A stretch of 64,000 nt of DNA from Megalopta genalis. Lineage: Eukaryota; Arthropoda; Insecta; Hymenoptera; Halictidae. Below the pieces are notes generated by a model. The model saw only the letters and a list, made by a program, of their open reading frames with translations. It was not told the origin of the DNA and searched no databases. The DNA is taken from positions 277,104 to 341,103 of the forward strand of contig NW_027476289.1 in NCBI RefSeq assembly GCF_051020955.1. The letters are read 5' to 3'. A program made the translations under genes and the position numbers. Positions 61,956-64,000 of this stretch are shown piece by piece; the stretch's first letter is position 1; each line of letters begins with the position of its first letter.

Positions 61956-64000
61956 AGCTATATCACTTCTATCGCAAGTATTTGAAGCTAAAACATGTGT
62001 TTCGCTTGGATTTGAAGCTACCTCGTTTGTTTCGCCTGCATTTGAAGCTATATCAATTATATTGCAAGTATTTGAATCTGAATCATTTGTGTCGCATGGC
62101 TTTGAGGATAAGCCTTCTACTTCGCATTAATTTGAAGGTAAATCATGTGTTTCGCTTGGATTTGAAACTAATTCGTTTGTTTCGCCTGCATTTGAAGCTA
62201 TATCATTTATATCGCAAGTATGTGAAACTGAATCATGTGTTTCGCATGGATATGAAGCTATGCCTACTACTTCGCATTGTTTTGTAACTAAAACATGTGT
62301 TTCGCATGGATTTGAAGGTAAATCATGTGTTTCGCGCGGATTTGAAACTAATTCGTTTGTTTCGCCTGCATTTGAAGCTAAATCATGTTTATCACAAGTA
62401 TCTGAATCTAAACCTTTTTTTTCGCAAGAATATGAAGCTAAACCATGTGTTTCGCATGAATTTGAAGCTAAATCATGTGTTTCGCACAGATTTGAAGCTA
62501 ACTCGTTTGTTTCGCCTGCATTTGAAGCTATATCATTTATATCGCAAGTATATGAAGCTAAATCATTTGTGTTGCATGGCTTTGAAGCTAACTCGTTTCT
62601 TTCGCCTGCATTGAAGCTATATCACTTCTATCGCAAGTATTTGAAGCTAAAACATTTGTGTCGCATGGATTTGAAGCTAAGCCTTCTACTTCGCATTGAT
62701 TTGAAACTAAACCATGTGTTTCGCTTGGATTTGAAGCTAACTCGTTTGTTTCGCATGCATTTGAAGCTATATCAATTATATCGCAAGTATTTGAAGCTAA
62801 ATCATTTGTGTCGCATGGCTTTGAGCATAAGCCTTCCACTTTGCATTAATTTGAAGGTAAATCATGTGTTTCGCTTGGATTTGAAGCTAAGCCTTCTACT
62901 TCGCATTGATTTGGAACTAAATCATGTGTTTCGCTTGGATTTGAAGCTAACTCGTTTGTTTCGCATGCATTTGAAGCTATATCAATTGTATCGCAAGTAT
63001 TTGAAGCTAAACCATTTGTGTCGCATGGCTTTGAGGATAAGCCTTCTACTTCGCATTAATTTGAATCTAAATCATGTGTTTCCCTTGAATTTGAAGCTAA
63101 CTCGTTTGTTTCGTATGCAGTTGAAGCCATATCATGTATATCACAATTATCAGAAGCTAAACCATTTGTTTCACAAGAATATGAAGCTAAACCATATGTT
63201 ACGCATGAATTTGAATCTAAATCATTTGTCTCCCATGGAATTGATGCTAAATAATGTGTTTCGCATGGATTTGAAACTAAGCCTTCTACGTCGCATTGGT
63301 TTGTAACTAAATTATGTGTTTCGCCTTCATTTGAAGCTAAATAATGTTTATCACAATTATCGGAATCTAAACCATTTGTTTCGCAAGAATATGAAGCTAA
63401 ACCATGTGTTTCGCATGAATTAGAAGCTGACTCATGTGTTTCACATAGATATGAAGCTAACTCGTTTATTCCGCCTGCATTTGAAGCTATATCAATTATA
63501 TCGCAAGTATTTGAAGCTAAATCATTTGTGTCGCATGGCTTTGAGGATAAGCCTCCTAGTTCGCATTGATTTGAAACTGAACCATGTGTTTCGCTTGGAT
63601 TTGATGCTAACTCGTTTGTTTCGCCTGCATTTGAAGCTATATTACTTCTATCGCATGGATTTGAAGCAAAATCATGTGTTTCGCATGGATTTGAAGCTAA
63701 GTAGTTTGTTTCGCCTGCATTTGAAGCTATATCAATTATATCGCAAGTATGTGAAGCTAAATCATTTGTTTCGCAAGGATTTGAATCTAAGCCTTCTACT
63801 TCGCATTGATTTGAAACTAAATCATGTGTTTCGCTTGGATTTGAAGCTAACTCGTTTGTTTCGCCTGCATTTGATATTATATCATTTGTATCGCAAGTAT
63901 TTGAAGCTAAATCATTTGTGTCGCATGGCTTTGAGGATAAGCCTCCTAGTTCGCATTGATTTGAAACTAAACCATGTGTTTCGCTTGGATTTGATGCTAA
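61956..64000 (+). repeat. Right diverged block
   Basis: After about 61,956 many units carry private changes, such as CACAATTATCAGAAG, TTTTTTTCGCAAG, CATATGTTACGC and TTTGATATTATATC. The order of subtypes loosens, and the last 29-bp unit is at about 62,611. Several units resemble those of the 7-21 kb region (ATCACAAGTATCTGAATC, TCGCAAGAATATG). The block still consists entirely of the 30-bp satellite up to base 64,000. Loss of homogeneity suggests approach to an array edge or another old core, but no flank is reached. Confidence 0.82.
62260..63306 (+). other. 348-codon frame-switching open frame in diverged units (not called as a gene)
   Basis: The frame starts in FEAKSCVSHG-type decapeptides and changes to LKLNHLFRMD-type after the 29-bp unit near 62,611. 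The product would therefore be two unrelated low-complexity halves created by a one-base deletion. This is the clearest illustration that open frames here follow unit phase rather than protein constraint. No domain is visible. Confidence 0.3.

Larger units (their letters stand above)
1..64000 (+). repeat. 64-kb satellite array of a ~30-bp unit
   Basis: Every line of the window is made of head-to-tail units of about 30 bp. Positions 1-11 of the unit are almost always TTTGAAGCTAA and positions 21-25 are almost always TTCGC. Positions 12-20 and the last five bases vary and define about ten recurring subtypes. The first complete unit starts at base 16, and the array continues past both window ends. 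All units lie in the same orientation, and no transposon, gene or single-copy spacer interrupts them. Subtypes follow a fixed order that gives a 5-unit cycle of 150 bp, which is arranged into longer higher-order repeats. Long HOR-structured arrays of this kind are typical of eukaryotic satellites, for example pericentromeric, subtelomeric or knob DNA. The location and species are not visible here. A decayed repetitive exon is the main alternative origin. Confidence 0.97.

Noticed and set aside
1..64000. CRISPR array
   Set aside because: The ~30-bp repeats are contiguous with no unique spacers, no leader and no cas genes, and the variable parts belong to a few recurring subtypes.
1..64000. A continuous repetitive gene read with TGA as Trp
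   Set aside because: Plus frame 1 would read through ATTGA tags, but TAA at ATTAA tags, TAA at TTTTAAGC units and about 55 frame shifts remain.
1..64000. A continuous minus-strand gene in a TAA/TAG = Gln code
   Set aside because: TGA stops occur (near 4,155 and 7,033) and the 29-bp units move the frame repeatedly.
1..64000. CENP-B box in TTTCGCTTGGATTTGAA
   Set aside because: Only the TTCG part agrees with the NTTCGNNNNANNCGGGN consensus. The required A and the CGGG block are absent.
1..64000. Telomeric or simple-sequence DNA
   Set aside because: No short G-rich telomere-type motif is seen; the unit is 30 bp with ordered subtypes.
1..64000. Transposon, insertion sequence or viral insertion
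   Set aside because: No terminal inverted repeats, target-site duplications, transposase or reverse-transcriptase-like frames were seen; all sequence belongs to the satellite.
1..64000. tRNA, rRNA or other structured RNA genes
   Set aside because: No cloverleaf-like arms, rRNA cores or terminator-like hairpins were found that are not part of the repeated unit.

Overview
The whole 64 kb window is one head-to-tail tandem array of a ~30-bp unit (roughly 2,130 units). It has no recognisable conventional gene, RNA gene, transposon or unique spacer, and it runs off both ends of the window. The unit has a near-constant box TTTGAAGCTAA (unit positions 1-11), a variable middle, a near-constant TTCGC (positions 21-25) and a variable five-base tag (positions 26-30). 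The tag defines subtypes: ATGGA/ATGGC, ATTGA, TTGGA, CTGCA, AAGTA, ATTAA, ACAGA and ATGCA. The basic order TTGGA > CTGCA > AAGTA > ATGGA > ATTGA makes a 5-unit, 150-bp cycle, and these cycles are built into larger higher-order repeats (HORs). Base composition is about 35-40% G+C. A pure array of this size with HOR structure is what eukaryotic satellite DNA looks like. The species cannot be told from the sequence.

Layout. 1-3,550: homogeneous young-type units with a recurrent 29-bp unit. 3,551-6,940: diverged units. 6,941-13,140: a 2,189-bp HOR in almost three near-identical copies. 13,141-20,289: a ~4.2-kb segment in two copies, the second starting inside a damaged piece of the 2,189-bp HOR (15,815-17,331). 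20,290-22,238: a mosaic junction. 22,239-26,430: a second copy of the first 5.36 kb. 26,431-61,955: young HOR territory with tandem periods of about 989, 4,375, 600, 510, 2,306 and ~5,900 bp. 61,956-64,000: diverged units again.

Coding potential. Because the unit is a multiple of three and lacks stops in three of six frames, the array yields many long open frames (up to 994 codons at 38,785-41,769). These are decapeptide repeats: LKLNHLFRMD-like and FEAKSFVSHG-like on the plus strand, CETNDLASNP-like on the minus strand. All three frames are broken by nonsense units and by about 55 copies of a frame-shifting 29-bp unit, and these breaks have been copied along with the HORs. I therefore read the open frames as by-products of a satellite rather than genes. 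A decayed repetitive coding exon as the ultimate origin cannot be excluded.

The interest lies in the array's evolution: a phase-marked 29-bp lineage, an older diverged core lying between two copies of a young block, long duplications at 2-22 kb offsets, and a ~1-kb patch with clustered homopolymer deletions that looks like an assembly consensus problem. I found no evidence for a new protein-coding system.
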